A stretch of 64,000 nt of DNA from Fagopyrum homotropicum (Eukaryota > Streptophyta > Magnoliopsida > Caryophyllales > Polygonaceae): assembly GCA_033239125.1 (NCBI GenBank), contig BSWB01000001.1, forward strand, positions 58,509,416 through 58,573,415. Reading direction: 5' to 3'. Below are positions 43,242 through 54,064 of this stretch, one piece after another. Position numbers and translations under genes: made by a program. Each line of letters starts with the position of its first letter. Position 1 is the stretch's first letter. The notes under the pieces are model-generated. The model saw only the letters and a list, made by a program, of their open reading frames with translations. It ran no database searches and was not told the DNA's origin.

Positions 43242-43643
43242 TTGTTTGATGAAAGCAACGATGGTACTTTGAGTGAAAGTTTTACATATTTGAATCTTAA
43301 TCAACATGAAGATTATAATTTTGATGGTGAAGAAGATCCTAAATCTCAAGAAAAGAATATGCAAGAACATATTCAAGATATCAAAGAACAATCTCAAGAC
43401 CTTGAAACGCATCTTCAAGACCTTGAAATGACAAATGGTCAACCTGTTGTTGAGGAACCAAACATTTTGACCATCGAGGAATATGGAGTAGTAAAGAAGT
43501 ACAAGAAGCTGGAGGATGAAAGAAGAGTTGATGAATATAAGAAAGCGATTGCCCTGGATAAAGGTCATGCCCGATGGAGGCAAAAGTGCTACAATGAGAT
43601 TCGCGGAAAAGGACACATGAATCCGATGTGGTACCAGGAGTGA
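43242..43643 (+). pseudogene. Open frame with copia integrase-RT linker wording and CAAGACCTTGA words
   Basis: 133 codons (43242-43643) beginning MFDESNDGTLSES, which resembles the text after integrase in copia elements. It continues as a Gln/Glu-rich helical stretch with repeated SQDLETHLQDLE and a tail EDERRVDEYKKAIALDKG, of no recognised family. It follows RT directly, out of the normal order, so a deletion or template switch joined them. The DNA contains TCTCAAGACCTTGAAA (43392-43407) and CTTCAAGACCTTGAAATG (43413-43430). These are variants of the palindrome that appears perfect at 43665-43680 just after the stop. Confidence 0.5.
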
Positions 43644-43664
43644 ATTTCAAAGTCTTTAAATTAG

Positions 43665-43740
43665 TTTCAAGGCCTTGAAATGGATGTCAAGGCCTTGACA
43701 TGGATTTTAAAGCCCCCTTGGTTTTGATATCAAGGCGTTG
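43665..43740. repeat. Perfect palindromes TTTCAAGGCCTTGAAA and TGTCAAGGCCTTGACA
   Basis: 16-bp perfect palindromes at 43665-43680 and 43685-43700, followed by ATCAAGGCGTTGACA near 43729. They lie between the linker-like frame and the polypurine tracts. Confidence 0.9.
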
Positions 43741-43858
43741 ACAACCGTTTATGGGACTCATTTTTAAAACTGTTTTGTGTTTTTGAATATACATTTCTTG
43801 GGTCTGTAATAATTTTTATCTCTCGTACTTTAATGGTTTTTTGCCCTTGTTGCAAGAC

Positions 43859-43993
43859 AAAGGGGGAGAAATTAAATATGTGTGTGTGTTTATCTGATAT
43901 ATCTGCATTCTGCATTTTTCGATATTATTGCATATGTATCACTAACATTAAATGTAGATACGATATTTGTTTTGTCTTTCATCAAGGGGGAGA
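43859..43993 (+). promoter_or_regulatory. Two polypurine tracts of the Sirevirus-like remnant
   Basis: AAAGGGGGAGAA (43859-43870) and AAGGGGGAGA (43984-43993). More than one polypurine tract before the 3' LTR is a known trait of Sireviruses. The second directly precedes a TGATAACTCC start taken as the LTR. Confidence 0.65.
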
Positions 43994-43994
43994 T

Positions 43995-44338
43995 TGATAA
44001 CTCCACCTTGATTATATATTGTATATGTGAATGATGTGTTAACATTATAAGCAGAATTATAAACTAACAAATATCGACTGTATTTCTAGATTGCATGTCT
44101 TGATTGTGTGTTTGTTATATATGTCCAGGCCTTGAAAAGCATTTCAAAGGATGAACGCATGCCTTGAAACTCATTGCAAGGGACAAGCACGGACATCTTG
44201 AAAAATAGTTCAAGGGAAAAACGCGGAGGCCCTGGAAAGCAGTTCAAGGGATAAACACGGAGGCCTTGAAAAGCGATACAAGGGAGGATTTGGCTAAAGA
44301 CTTTTTGAATTCAAAAATCAAATCTCAACAACCAAATC
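43995..44338 (+). repeat. Start of the 3' LTR of the Sirevirus-like remnant, cut by element 5
   Basis: It begins TGATAACTCCACC after the polypurine tract and breaks off at the LTR of element 5. Its right part (44120-44292) repeats CAGGCCTTGAAAAGC, GCCTTGAAACTC and GGAGGCCTTGAAAAGC words, half-sites of the element's palindrome. Confidence 0.6.
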
Positions 44339-47005
44339 TATAACACCTCGAATTCGCGGGAGTCGGTGCACTACGGGTTGGGACCTCACAATGGGTCCCG
44401 ACCCTTAGCTTGACAACAATGTCACCGTACCTTTCCAACATGACACAAATAAAGGCAAAACCGAAAATCCTTTTAATGCAAATGATAAGACCCCCGAAGG
44501 AAAACAACAAAAAGTCTTCAGCCGAGATACAAGACAAAAACCGAACATCAAATACACGGCATACAAAACACAACAATCGAAGGACAAAACACAACTCAAC
44601 TCCAACAAAAAACCCTTCCTAAAATGTACGGACCCCGGCTGCACACTCTTCCGGATCTCTCGGCCGCATTCCTAACCTGCAAGGCAATCTACAACAATCG
44701 GTATAAAACCATTAGCTCATATTCAAAGCATTAGAATCAATGGGAAAGACAGATACACAAGTAATCTCATCACAAGCATACAACATACATAAAGCACACC
44801 AATCCGGTTTATTATCTTTGTTATTATTAGGTCGTATCCCGTTCTAATTCAACTAAGGTTTGTGACACGAGACCACCGTGGTCCCGCCTCGGTCCCTACT
44901 TACCGGCGTGGAACGGTACAGATGCATCCGACCGTCTAACTAGCACGGGCTAGTCGCCAAGAATATCATAGCTCTCGCGGGAGCTAGGCAAGGTGTCACC
45001 CCCCGTTATCATACACTTGAGCCGAACAATATATAATGGTCAGTAATCCTATTTCCGGTTTAGTTGTTATAACAAGAAAGAATAATCACACACCACCAAA
45101 CACACATCAATGCTAATTAAAGGAATACGTGCTAAGTAAGTCCGGAGACTTATCTCGTCCCTAACAGTAACTCACGCAACACTCTCGCTTCCCTTGGGAA
45201 GAAGCCTACAACTTGCTCACAACAAGAAATCTATATCAACAACTCTCTCAATTCAAGAAGTCTTAGACTTCTACACAAATGATCTACGCGAGATCATTTG
45301 ACTCTCATTCTTGGACTGCATCCTAGAATCTCTCATGCTCACATCCCACTCAACACAAGCTAGAAGTCCTTAGACTTCTAGACCCTATGATCTCGCAGGA
45401 TCATAACCCATAGTACATACTAGGATAAACAATCCTAGTCCAAACAAACGCAACGGTAACAACACCATGTTAGGATACGCATATCCTAGCCCATAAACTC
45501 AACAACCATATAATCCAATTCTCAAACCTCACAAGCCTCACAAGATAACATCAACACCTCAAGTCATAAAACATTTCACAATCCTCAAATACTCACCTAA
45601 GGTCGATAACCACTACTTGGTATTCACTCTAAGTTATGCTATATCCAATCCTAGTATGATACTACTACTAAACATAACTAAATCGAGGTAAGATCATAAG
45701 CTCGGGGGAGAGGGTACTCACATGACGTCAAAAGACGGAAGACGATCTAAGGATGTCGAGAATGAATTCGTTGGGCCTTTATCGGGGCGCTTCCGAACCT
45801 AAAACCAACGTTAAACAAATTTAGCTTATACTCTAAATTTGAATGGAAGATTTAACGTATATAAATCTAAGGAAAACTCGCTTTCAAAACCAAGGTTAAT
45901 ACCCACAATAAAATCTTTGCCATAAACCGAGATTAATCTAACAAAGGCATACTATGTAGTATATACAAATATAAGAATATCCTCCTAATTGAAACCCGAG
46001 TTTAAAATCGACAAATACATTTTTAGGGATAAGATGAACAAATTCATAAACTTGGTCATATTCTGAAATTGTAAATAAGGGTCATAATCTATAATATTCC
46101 AACAAAGGATATAAATGCAAGATTCCAAAAAGTGGGTAAAATATATAAATATATAAAGCGGGGTACATTCTGTAATTAAACATAAAGATAGGGGCCCGAA
46201 TTATAAAAGGAAGAAACCCTTTTCTTTCTTTCTATTGAAACGCGCAGCTTGGAGCAGGGATGAACACGGCGCCGGCGGTTAGGGCATCCTGGGAGAGCGC
46301 TGGTGGACGAAGGCAGGTGGAGGAAGGAGCGGCGGCCAGAGGTTGAGCACACATAGGGAGGCACAACAGTGTCGGCGGCACAGAGGCGGCCAGACTCCGA
46401 CGCGACGGTTCTTCTCGCGATAGAAGAAAATAGAGGAGGGAAAAAAAAGAAGTCGGCGGGAGTTGAGCTGGATCTCCGGAAGGATAGGGCGACATCCCAG
46501 GGTCGCTCCAACTTGTTGGCTACCGAGAAGAGACGAAGGGAAGGAGGAGGTGGTGGTCTTCGATCCTGATCCGGCATATGCGCTGTAGAGAAGCTCGAGA
46601 GGATGAGGGCTCCCCGGTGGAGGTCGATGCCGAGACTAGGGTGTAGCCAGAGAAGACGGAGAGATGGAGAAGAGATAGAGGTCAGGAGAAGGAGAGGCTG
46701 AAGATATGGTTTGGTTGCAGCGTGGGAGGTTGCTCGAGGAGACTATTGCAGGGGGTTGGGGCTAAGGTGTGACAACAAGGGATGAATGAGGTCGATGTTG
46801 CATGAGGAAGAGCCAAGCAGCCAAAGGGTCGGGGTAGGGATCTAGACTGCATTGAGCAGCAATGAGTAGAAGAGCTGCATACTAGCTGGGCGGCTAGAGC
46901 CAAGCAGCAAGAACACGCCATCAGGCTGGGGAGGAGGGGAAAATAAATAAAAAGAAAAGGAAAGAAAAAAAATATAAAAAATGTGCCAAAATTTGGGGCG
47001 TTACA
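44339..47005 (-). repeat. 3' LTR of element 5 (family C2)
   Basis: 2667 bp from TATAACACCTCGAATTCG to GGGGCGTTACA on the plus strand. The GC-rich minus-strand frame at 46176-46577 (Pro/Ser/Arg-rich) falls in the leader region; it is not kept in the other copies and is not called as a gene. Confidence 0.85.
45256..45488. repeat. Array of six hairpins in the C2 LTR
   Basis: AGAAGTC-TTA-GACTTCT (45256-45272), CAAATGATCT-N5-AGATCATTTG (45276-45300), TAGAAGTC-N4-GACTTCTA (45361-45380), TATGATC-N6-GATCATA (45386-45405), CTAGGAT-N5-ATCCTAG (45420-45438) and TAGGATA-N4-TATCCTA (45471-45488) lie within 233 bp. Confidence 0.85.
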
Positions 47006-47215
47006 TTAGATCCCCTTAAAAACAAGTTTCGTCCCGAAACTTGCTATCCGTCGAACTTCTTGGTCCCTAAGGCCGAGGTATAAACTCACAACTAGGAAGG
47101 CTTAGAACTTCTAATCTATATACACAAACTACCATCGCAAGATATAACAGGTCATATAACACATTCACACACAAGGCACAAACTATACATAATTCAACCA
47201 AGGGAAGAACTAGGT

Positions 47216-47520
47216 CTAACCCGTCGATTCTATCGAAGCTACTAACTCGGCGTAAAACTCAACCAAAGATACTATACTCCATCTTCCTATTAGCTTCTTC
47301 GGTTCTTCGTCTGCGACTAAATCACCATAACTGACAGTCTGTCTCGAGTCGTGTATGTACTCTCTCGACTGATACACATGAACACCGGGTGAGTACTCTC
47401 TACTTTTGGCGGCTATGCCAACCGGTAAACCACTTTCCCAACTCACGCTAACATCTCACAAAGGTCCGATATATCGGAGCTTAACTTCCTTCTCGGGTCT
47501 TTCTCAATGCAGCATTTCAT
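47216..47520 (-). pseudogene. pol: Integrase C-terminal remnant (element 5)
   Basis: The minus-strand text GVHVYQSREYIHDSRQTVSYGDLVADEEPKK corresponds in parts to the VHPVFHVSQLREYI / SYEDLIVEP segment of the sister elements, with frameshifts. Upstream KLSSDISDL-like text matches LSPRYIGP. It is far more diverged than elements 3, 6 and 7. Confidence 0.65.
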
Positions 47521-47879
47521 TATGTTTCTTCTTTTCTTGTCTCTAACATTGAAGATCGAACTTCTAATTTTGGCTTTGGTTCTTGTCAAACCAAACTTTA
47601 ATGTTATGTTTTTTTCAATTCTTGAAGTAAGTCCCCAATAATGGAGGAAGTACTTCACTTCCCACTGATTCACTAACGAGACACGTATGCTATTACTTTT
47701 ACATCGTCCCTCAATACTCAATCAAGACCTTGTCTTGAATAATAACTCGTACAAGTCAAACCCATCATACCTCGAGGCAATGTAAAAACAGTTGCACCGA
47801 TGAATCTCCTCTTAACTTTCAACAACTCTCTTATCAATTCTTCGTCCCAATCAATACTTCGTTGTCATCCGGAGGATAC

Positions 47880-48640
47880 CATAATTGGTGTTATACAACT
47901 TTCGCTTCACATATCTGGTAATGCTCAGAACATCTAAGAAACTTGTAACTTCTTTCACATCTCTCGGGGTTTGCCATCCTGAGACAACTTCTCAAACGCT
48001 TCCGCTCTTTCCCAAGAGTAGACCCAAAGTATCTTATTCGGGCATCAATAAGTCCATGTGGAGTAACTACCACTTGTAGTGACCCTGGCTGGTCCCAAAG
48101 TGCCGTGTTGGCAATATCCCAGTCTCGAATTCTCGAACGGTGACAATCAAATCTTACTTAATCTTAAAAGTGACTACCGACCCTTGCAACCGGTCGAGTA
48201 GATCCACTATCCGTGGTGAGGGATACTTGGTTCTTCATTATTATCTTGTTCGGCTAACAGTACTTGATGTACAATCGTAGATAATCGTCTCTCTATTCGC
48301 AAACTGGTGTTCTCCATAACCACTTAAAAATCAAGAGTTTAATATATATTTCAATATGAACTTCAAATCAAGAGTTCAAGATAATGTCTAGTGTTTTCTA
48401 TGGCATTTCGCTAATTCTAATGAAATCTTATCACTAAGTTCTCGCAATTCCTCCTTCACTTGCTTCCACAACTCATGTCTCTGCACAAGTGTTGTTCCAT
48501 ACGGAGCCTTAGACATCGGAATTAAATCAAGCTCGACCTTAGTGGAAAATTCCACATTCTGACGTATTGGAATCCGTGATATCTCAGGTTTCATCTTTTC
48601 TCTTCCCGTCATATATCGTAATAACCGACACAATCTTGCC
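47880..48640 (-). pseudogene. pol: Reverse transcriptase N-terminal remnant (element 5)
   Basis: PIRQNVEFSTKVELDLIPMS followed by KAPYGTTLVQRHELWKQVKE (minus strand, 48388-48633) aligns in wording with the RSIDFSIELEPDTRPISKAPY segment of element 3. Further down, frameshifted text around 48060-48240 resembles KYPLPRIDDLLDQL. No catalytic motif is legible. Confidence 0.6.
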
Positions 48641-51159
48641 TTATCACTTTACAAGTGGTCATGATACTAATGATCTACCTCGATATGTTGGGGTGACGCT
48701 CTTTAAACTCGTGTATTATTGTTCCATCTTTAGCTACAATGTTTACCGTCTTCTTTCCAGGATCTTTCATCTCTTGAACTCGAGAGACTTGCTCGAGTCT
48801 CCTGACTCTTGTAGCCTTATTTCAGTATTTCTTTTATCTTAATCTCATTCTCCCTCTTTGATGAAATGATTGTAAAAATCTTCTAAGGTTTTTCACTTAT
48901 GTGCAACCATAAGGGTCCAAACTACAAGACTTAACCGTACTTCCAAACAATTGATCTTATCTTCTTTGCTTTCCATGACATCCTAACATATGGAAGGAGC
49001 TCTTCGTCTTTTACATAAGCTTTCACCATAGACATCTTTTCTTCAAGTAGGTGTAGAAATTTATACTTCATTTTCTTATGTAACATTAAACTGACCGTAG
49101 AGGCTCTGACCTCAACCTTTCATGTACTCCTTGTACATCTCATATCGACAACAAACTTCAAAACTTCAGTCTTCTCTTACTCTTGTTGGTCACCTTATGC
49201 ATCTCTCGATATTCCTTGAACAACTTCACAACCGTACCCGTATCCCCGTGGAAAATGCTAGAAGAAAATCCCCATCCGAAACCACTAAAATATCAAACTC
49301 ATTACATCTCCAGGTACTAACATCATAAACTCTAAGCTTGCAATGTTGCCCTAATCTAGGTCCTCTCTTTCACGCCATAGCCACCATGTCTCTTCCGTGT
49401 GAGTCTAAAAACTTGACTTATATCTAGCCCGCGATAACATATCATTCATTTCATACCCTGCATCCTCTATGTACCACTGTTTACGTACCACCTCCATGAC
49501 ACCTTACCTTCTTCTTGATTCACTACTTCCCTTTTACCGTGGTGAAACTTTAAAACCTCTAATTCGTGTTGTTCTCCCATATGCCAATTCCATGACCTAC
49601 AAAGGGCGCATAAGGTCATCCAAATCCCTCTGTTTTCCCATAATCTCGTTTACTCATCCCCTCTTCACTCACCAATAGACAACCCGCACACGTGCGTTCT
49701 TGGCTGTCACCAATTAACTTATAACTGACCTTCTCCAATGTCAATGACATACCATTCTTCTTACCCTCCATGTTACCATTCTCCTGAAGCTACCCTCCTC
49801 GAGGTACTCCACCTTAAACTCCGTTAGTTCCTTCTTCATTCCATGTTTCCTCTTCTTTATAAGGTAACTATATCTTCTTTGCCTTGTTGTTTCATATAAC
49901 TCCCTTTCATAGGCTTAACCATTCTTTCTTGATGTTTTTCAAGTGCACCTTCCCAAATATTATAGCCCTAGCTAGTATCCACTCGCGTTCCTCTTGGTTG
50001 ATATCTTAAGTCTCTCGATGAAAGATTTTCGTTTCGTCTTTCATCTTCTTGGGATCGTTATTTATACACACTTCCTCCTTTTTGGCATTTCTTAGTCTTA
50101 TCGTAATAACGCAAACTGGTCAAATCCACATGAATCCCCACCATGCCATTCTTCTCATAATTCTTGTAATGTTGACTCTTCACTTAATGGTACCTCGTAA
50201 GCTTAATGTACGGTATCTTTCATCTTTCACACTGGTTCGATCACTTTTCTCAACTTGACTCCACAACTTAGGAGCACCTAAGGAAAACTTCACTTCTCGT
50301 AATGGAACACCGCCTTTACTCTTATTAGAATGCACCCATCTCCACCTCGATTCGCATCTTTAGTTTTCCACGCGTCTTCTTGAAGAACTTAAGTTCGTTA
50401 TCCCTATTGGTCTCGTTGTCTTTCCAATCGTGACTTCCTTGTAACCACTTCTACACCTTAATGTTACTCATGTTTCTTGTATGGTCTCCATCTCGATTAC
50501 TCTTAAGTGGTCTCGAGTTTTCCTTCCCCTTTTTCGTGCTTCGTTTATGTCATCTCTAATCTTTCGCTTCAACGTCCACTTAAAGGAGTACAAGAACTCC
50601 AAGGTGTTCGCCCGAACGTAGCTCTCAACTAGATACTTGAGCATATTCGTCCTCGTATGTACACTATCTTAAGTTAAACAACGTCGTCCAAGGATGATGA
50701 TATCATACTATCATCTTAGCTAAAAGGTCCCATAACTTCATATGCTGCTATATATAATAAGAATACTTATACATAACTATATAAGTCCTAAGTCCATATT
50801 ACTACCAACATAACACATCCAACACTGCATCAACAATATAAGGTCCCAAAACATATAACCGTCCACATATATAACTATACACATATATCCAGTTCATCAT
50901 GCAACATACATTCACAAAGATACACACCAATTCTATCATGCATAACTACAAACCTGATATCCATATCTATATATACATATATATACATATCAAAATCTAA
51001 TAAGCAAAGCTGCCGGGATCTACGGAAGGAGTGGTGGTCCGTACATTCTACCCCGACTCATGCATGTGATTTTGAAAACGGAAACTCAGAACCCGTGGGG
51101 TTCTGTTTATTCCTTATTCGGCCTTTAGAAGATTGTGAGTGCCATTGTTGCAATCTAGG
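48641..51159 (-). other. Decayed interior of element 5, no legible genes
   Basis: About 2.5 kb where gag, protease and leader are expected. Only short frames are present, none with recognisable gag, zinc-knuckle or protease wording. The plus strand is CT-rich (the sense strand purine-rich), as in related interiors. Confidence 0.5.
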
Positions 51160-51171
51160 GCTTTGATACCA
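51160..51171 (-). promoter_or_regulatory. Primer-binding site, initiator tRNA-Met type with one change (element 5)
   Basis: The minus strand reads TGGTATCAAAGC, four bases from the LTR start at 51176. It differs by one base from TGGTATCAGAGC in elements 3 and 7. Confidence 0.8.
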
Positions 51172-51175
51172 CTTT

Positions 51176-51402
51176 TGTAACACCTCGAGTCCACGGGACT
51201 CTGGGCGCTACGGGTTGGGACCTCACAATGGGTCCCGACCCTTAGCTTGACAACAATTTCACCGGACCTTTCCAACATGAAACAAATAAAGGCAAAACCG
51301 AAATTCCTTTTAATGCAAATGATAAGAAACCCGAAGGAAAACAACAAAAGACTTCAGCCGAGATACAACACAAAAACCGAACGCCATACACATAGCATAT
51401 AT
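51176..51402 (-). repeat. Truncated 5' LTR of element 5
   Basis: TGTAACACCTCGAGTCCACG onward follows 44339-44570 in wording (GGGACCTCACAATGGGTCCC, ATACAA/GACAAAAACCG) and then diverges at about 51402. About 35 bp of unassigned sequence follow before the gag ATG at 51438. Confidence 0.8.
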
Positions 51403-51437
51403 ATAGCCTTATAAGATTAGGTGTGTATATCCCATAG

Positions 51438-52802
51438 ATGGCTCGGACTCGAGCAACATCTGCAATATGACGAGGTAGGGGTAGACCCCCTCTTCCTCCC
51501 ATAGTGTTAGGTCAGGGACATGTTCTCATTGCTGATCCGCCTGCAGCGGAGGATGTACACGAGGAGGTTGCTAAGAGCGTTGTTCCTGAGACTAAGAGAG
51601 GTGGAGCTACGAGACAGGGATCTCAATGAGTCAAGTCAGATGACTCGGATCATGTCTCTATGAGGGGACCAGAGTTCCGCACGTACACCAGACACGTTGA
51701 GGAGGCTGCTAGAGCGGGTAGACATGCCCCAGATCTGCCAACACATGTGGGATCTTCTGAGTTGTCCCAGAGAGCTACTCAGGTGCCAATTATACCGGTA
51801 TATGCTACTGAGATTGCTAGAGCTCTAAAGGATTATAAAGGGCCTCGACCAGACACTTGGTTGAAGGCATTTCATTAGTTGGGCGTACCCCCTTTCTCTA
51901 GGGAGGTGGGACTGGAGACCGAGATTTGGATTGGACATGTGAACTCAACCCTTGAGTCTATTAGATGTCCAAAGGAAGATAAAGGTAGTACATACTCTAT
52001 TTTGTGACCTAGCTCAACATTGGTGGATAACTATGCGGGTTCGATGATGTGCCAAATGCGGAGTATGATCCAAGAGCTTTTCTACCTTGCCTCTCTTAGG
52101 AGGGAGAAACTACAGGATTTTGTTGAGGTAGGCTTCGAGGATGTGCTAATAGCTGATGCCATTAGTCGATTTTAGGAGGAGGTGGCATTACTGGGCCCAG
52201 CTGCACCTTTTGAGGACCAACACATGTATATGTTCTCCCAACAACTAAGGGAGAGTACATGTTTTTACATGGAGGGTTTTCATTATGAGTCCTTGACAGA
52301 CTATCAGGACAAAGCCTCAACTTATGAGCATGAGCGGGCCATCAAGAGGAGGACTTCTCAAACGGGAAGGTCTGAGAAGAGACAATGGACTGGTTAGACC
52401 AGTGGTGTTGGTGGAGCTTCAGGTTTTGGGTGGATCTAGAGACGCTAGTGCTACCCCTCATCTGCACCGGTTGCAGAGAAGAGACGACAATGCCTCAACT
52501 ATGGCGATCCTAGACATATACGATCAGAGTGTACGAGGCCACTAGTGACTTGTTACACTTGTGGCAGACCAGGTGATAGAGCCTTCTTTTGCAAACTGGG
52601 CGGAGCTACATCACAACAGGGTTCTTCCCCTACTAGTATAGCTGAGGTGGACAGAGGCCACCTCAGCGGCAGACACAAGATTAGCAGAGAGTCCCAGATC
52701 GTCCTTCTACTCAGGGATTTGCTCCCGGATCGAGTAGAGACAAAGGTCGTGGTGGGAGTACCACTCACACTAGAGGAGCACATGCCAGAGTTTTTGAGTT
52801 GA
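51438..52802 (+). pseudogene. gag: Chromovirus gag with degenerate zinc knuckles (element 6)
   Basis: The start is ATGGCTCGGACTCGAGC (MARTRA), identical in meaning to the gag start of element 3, but a TGA follows after ten codons. Core text includes RPDTWLKAFH, LETEIWIGHVNSTLESIRCP and ALLGPAAPFEDQHMYMFSQQ. The knuckles read CLNYGDPRHIRSEC and CYTCGRPGDRAFFC: the first has Tyr for its second Cys, and the second has Asp for its His. Several stops and frame changes. No LTR or primer site precedes it; the 5' end was lost at the junction with element 5. Confidence 0.85.
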
Positions 52803-53195
52803 GGAACATTGAGGAGCCGCCAACGCTAGCTGCTATAGGTACCATTCTGATTCATGGCTTACTTGTTAGAGTTTTGTTTGATATGGGTGCCACACCCTCA
52901 TTTACTTCTGATGCATGTGTTGAGCGTTTGGGTTTAGTTACGATAGAGGGGATACCTAGTCGGTAGTAGGGTTAGAGGTACCTGCAAGATACGTGATTGT
53001 CCCATTTGTTTAGGAACTCGTGTGTTACTTGTAGACTTCTTTGTCATGCCATTGGTGCATGAGAAAGTCATTCTGGGTATGAATTGGATGCATATGCATC
53101 GTGTTGTGTTAGATGTAGGTAGGAGGACCGTGATGGTCTTTACCTAGTCAGGTCAGATCGAGATTTTCCGAGGTTGGGACCTTGGAAAGTCGGGC
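52803..53195 (+). pseudogene. pol: Chromovirus aspartic protease (element 6)
   Basis: GLLVRVLFDMGATPSFTSDA shows the active site as Asp-Met-Gly instead of Asp-Thr-Gly. Two stops follow near 52965. The text continues with MPLVHEKVILGMNWMHMHRV and FRGWDLGKSG. Confidence 0.8.
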
Positions 53196-54064
53196 ATGGT
53201 TATCAACGCGGTACGTGCAGCGAGATTGATCGCACAGGGTTACGAGACCTTATTGTGTTATGCCATGAAGGAGGGCGAGAGTCCAGCGTTAGAGGATAAT
53301 CCCGTGGTCTGCGAGTTTACAGATGTGTTTGCCGAGCAGTCCAATTTACTGCCTCAGAGGAGCGTGGACTTCGGTATCGAGTTGGAGCCTGGTATGAGAC
53401 CGATCTTGAAGGCCTCATACCACATGGCGCCTATCGAGTTGTTAGAGCTGAAGAAGAAACTCAAGGAGCTTGCTGAAAAGGGCTTCATCCGCCCTAGCGT
53501 AACCCCGTGGGGAGCATCTGTCCTCTTCGTGCAGAAGAAGGACGAATCGTTGAGATTGTGTATCGACTATAGAGAGATGAACAAGGTGACCATCAAGAAC
53601 AAGTATCCTTTTCCCTGCATTGATGATTTGTTTGATTAGCTTCAGGGAGCGATTGTGTTCTCCAAGATCGACTTGCGCTTGGGATATCACCAGTTGAGGG
53701 TGAGAGAGAAGGATGTGCATAAGACGGCATTACGGACTTGGTATGGCCACTACGAGTTTGTAGTGATGCCATTCGGCTCACGAATGCGCCCGCTGTCTTT
53801 ATGGAGTTGATGAATGTCATATTCATCGACTTCCTGGATCAGTTTGTGGTGGTCTTCATAGACGAGAACCTGGTGTACTCTCGTAGCAGAGAGGAACAAG
53901 CAGAACATCTGAGGACAGTTTTGGGGCTTTTGCGAGATAGAGAACTGTACGCCAAGTTCTCTAAGTTCGAGTTCTGGATCCCAGAGGTAGCATTCATGGG
54001 TCATGTTATCTCCACCGATGGGATCAAAGTTGATCCGGCGAAGATAGAGTCTGTAGCAGCATAG
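53196..54064 (+). pseudogene. pol: Chromovirus reverse transcriptase (element 6)
   Basis: QRSVDFGIELEPGMRPILKA, LKELAEKGFIRPSVTPWGAS, LRLCIDYREMNKVTIKNKYP, FSKIDLRLGYHQLRVREKD, a frameshift after FVVMPFGS, then NAPAVFMELMNVIFIDFLDQ. The catalytic motif reads VVFIDENLVYS, so the second Asp of the usual DD pair is Glu. TAG at 53637-53639 interrupts the frame. Confidence 0.88.

Larger units (their letters stand above)
44339..51402 (-). mobile_element. Chromovirus of family C2, minus strand, highly decayed, 5' LTR truncated (element 5)
   Basis: The 3' LTR is 44339-47005. The interior is 47006-51175, with a Met-type primer site at its end. The 5' LTR begins at 51176 but stops after about 227 bp, where an opposite-strand chromovirus gag begins (51438). 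Only the integrase tail and RT start remain recognisable. It was inserted into the LTR of the Sirevirus-like remnant. No right target duplication can be expected because of the truncation. Confidence 0.8.

Noticed and set aside
46176..46577. Pro/Arg-rich frame on the minus strand
   Set aside because: Same leader position of a C2 LTR as the two rejected frames above; composition-driven.
48567..50258. Several plus-strand frames of 60-90 codons
   Set aside because: They lie antisense to the decayed interior of element 5 and show no recognisable wording.
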